From Anisus vortex (Eukaryota > Mollusca > Gastropoda > Planorbidae), in assembly GCA_949126835.1 (NCBI GenBank), contig OX421498.1:626501-690500 (forward strand): 64,000 bases of DNA. Direction: 5' to 3'. Positions 63,476 through 64,000 of the stretch are shown piece after piece. Numbering within the stretch: position 1 is the first letter of the stretch; every line of letters starts with the position of its first letter. A model generated the notes under the pieces. The model was given only the letters and a program-made list of their open reading frames with translations, made no database searches and was not told the DNA's origin. Made by a program: the position numbers and the translations under genes.

Positions 63476-63653
63476 TTATAGGGATTAGGCCTATATGTTT
63501 CAAGTATGTAGGGTTTTTACTGTATAACATTCAATTTTCTAGATGCTGTTTTGAGTATAAGATTTAACTGCATACAAGTACGCAAGTCTAAGAAAAGCTT
63601 TTGGAAAAACGTTTTGTAGGGAGTCAGAGAATGTGATCCATTGGAAAAATCTA

Positions 63654-63800
63654 TGATTAGTGGAAGAGCTAAGTTATGACCTGTGTGTTCGTCCATTGGT
63701 GTGATTAGTGGAAGAGCTAAGTTATGACCTGTGTGTTCGTCCATTGGTGTGATTAGTGGAAGAGCTAAGTTATGACCTGTGTGTTCGTCCATTGGTGTGT
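63654..63800. repeat. 48-bp tandem repeat, 3 copies
   Basis: Unit GTGATTAGTGGAAGAGCTAA, GTTATGACCTGTGTGTTCGT, CCATTGGT, three near-identical copies followed by a short GT run. Open on the minus strand as a 16-aa repeat because 48 is divisible by three. Confidence 0.95.
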
Positions 63801-64000
63801 GTGTGTGTAGGCATCTGACGTGTGTATGTGTGCATGCTTGTGTGCTCAGTGCTATCTTATCTCTCCCTGATGTCACCAGATATCAACTAGCTTCTCATTC
63901 TTCATCAGTCATTTAACACCGGAGAGGGGGGCGGGGGGAAGTTCACCGGGAGAGAAGAGGACACTAATTGGAACATTGAGAGAGAGAGATACCACCGCCT

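Noticed and set aside
63517..63876. 119-codon frame with MDEHTGHNLALPL repeats
   Set aside because: Made by a 48-bp tandem repeat; flanking codons are AT-rich filler.

Overview
This is eukaryotic, AT-rich, repeat-saturated animal DNA. I see no complete host gene, operon, rRNA or functional tRNA gene. The mix (tRNA-derived SINEs, RTE-like, CR1/Jockey-like and Tx1/L1-like LINEs, hAT transposons and MITEs, a Ty3/gypsy-type LTR element and many long tandem arrays) fits an invertebrate metazoan. A mollusc, perhaps a freshwater snail, is my inference; nothing in the window proves the taxon.

Layout. 1-12 kb: a decayed hAT transposase, one MITE, SINE debris and many minisatellites. 12.2-15.0 kb: a LINE 3' end split by a 2.35-kb segment bounded by two direct MITE copies. 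15-18.5 kb: a pyrimidine tract, a 26-bp minisatellite, then a second, unrelated 26-bp satellite (about 46 copies) grown inside a dispersed repeat whose single-unit form lies near 2.7 kb. 19.2-22.6 kb: a 31-bp satellite grown inside another dispersed repeat (single-unit form near 30.3 kb) and interrupted by a decayed hAT element. 23.3-26.5 kb: a full-length RTE-like LINE with an intact ORF and a 10-bp target duplication. 26.7-36.5 kb: SINEs, LINE tails and short arrays. 36.7-47.4 kb: an apparent 10.7-kb hAT-family insertion with an exact 8-bp duplication; a Tx1/L1 LINE (intact ORF2, own 14-bp duplication) and a CR1/L2 LINE fragment are nested in it. 47.4-52.6 kb: SINE and LINE tails. 52.6-60.8 kb: a complete LTR retrotransposon. 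60.8-64 kb: a LINE fragment split by a 1.1-kb hAT-like element, another LINE 3' end and a 48-bp array.

The most notable object is the LTR retrotransposon at 52,614-60,798. Its two 545-bp LTRs read as identical, it has a 5-bp target duplication, a tRNA-Leu-type primer site and one uninterrupted 1,645-aa Gag-Pol. The domain order is Gag, protease, integrase, RT, RNase H. That is the Ty1/copia order carried by Ty3/gypsy-type domains, as in the Gmr1 group known from deuterostomes. A second capsid-like module sits between protease and integrase. The leader carries a CRE palindrome and two YY1-type motifs, and the LTR an AP-1 site.

The three long intact ORFs (RTE-like, Tx1/L1-like, LTR) are autonomous retroelement proteins. 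The SINEs and MITEs would depend on LINE and hAT enzymes respectively. Nested insertions give a relative chronology, with the LTR element among the youngest.
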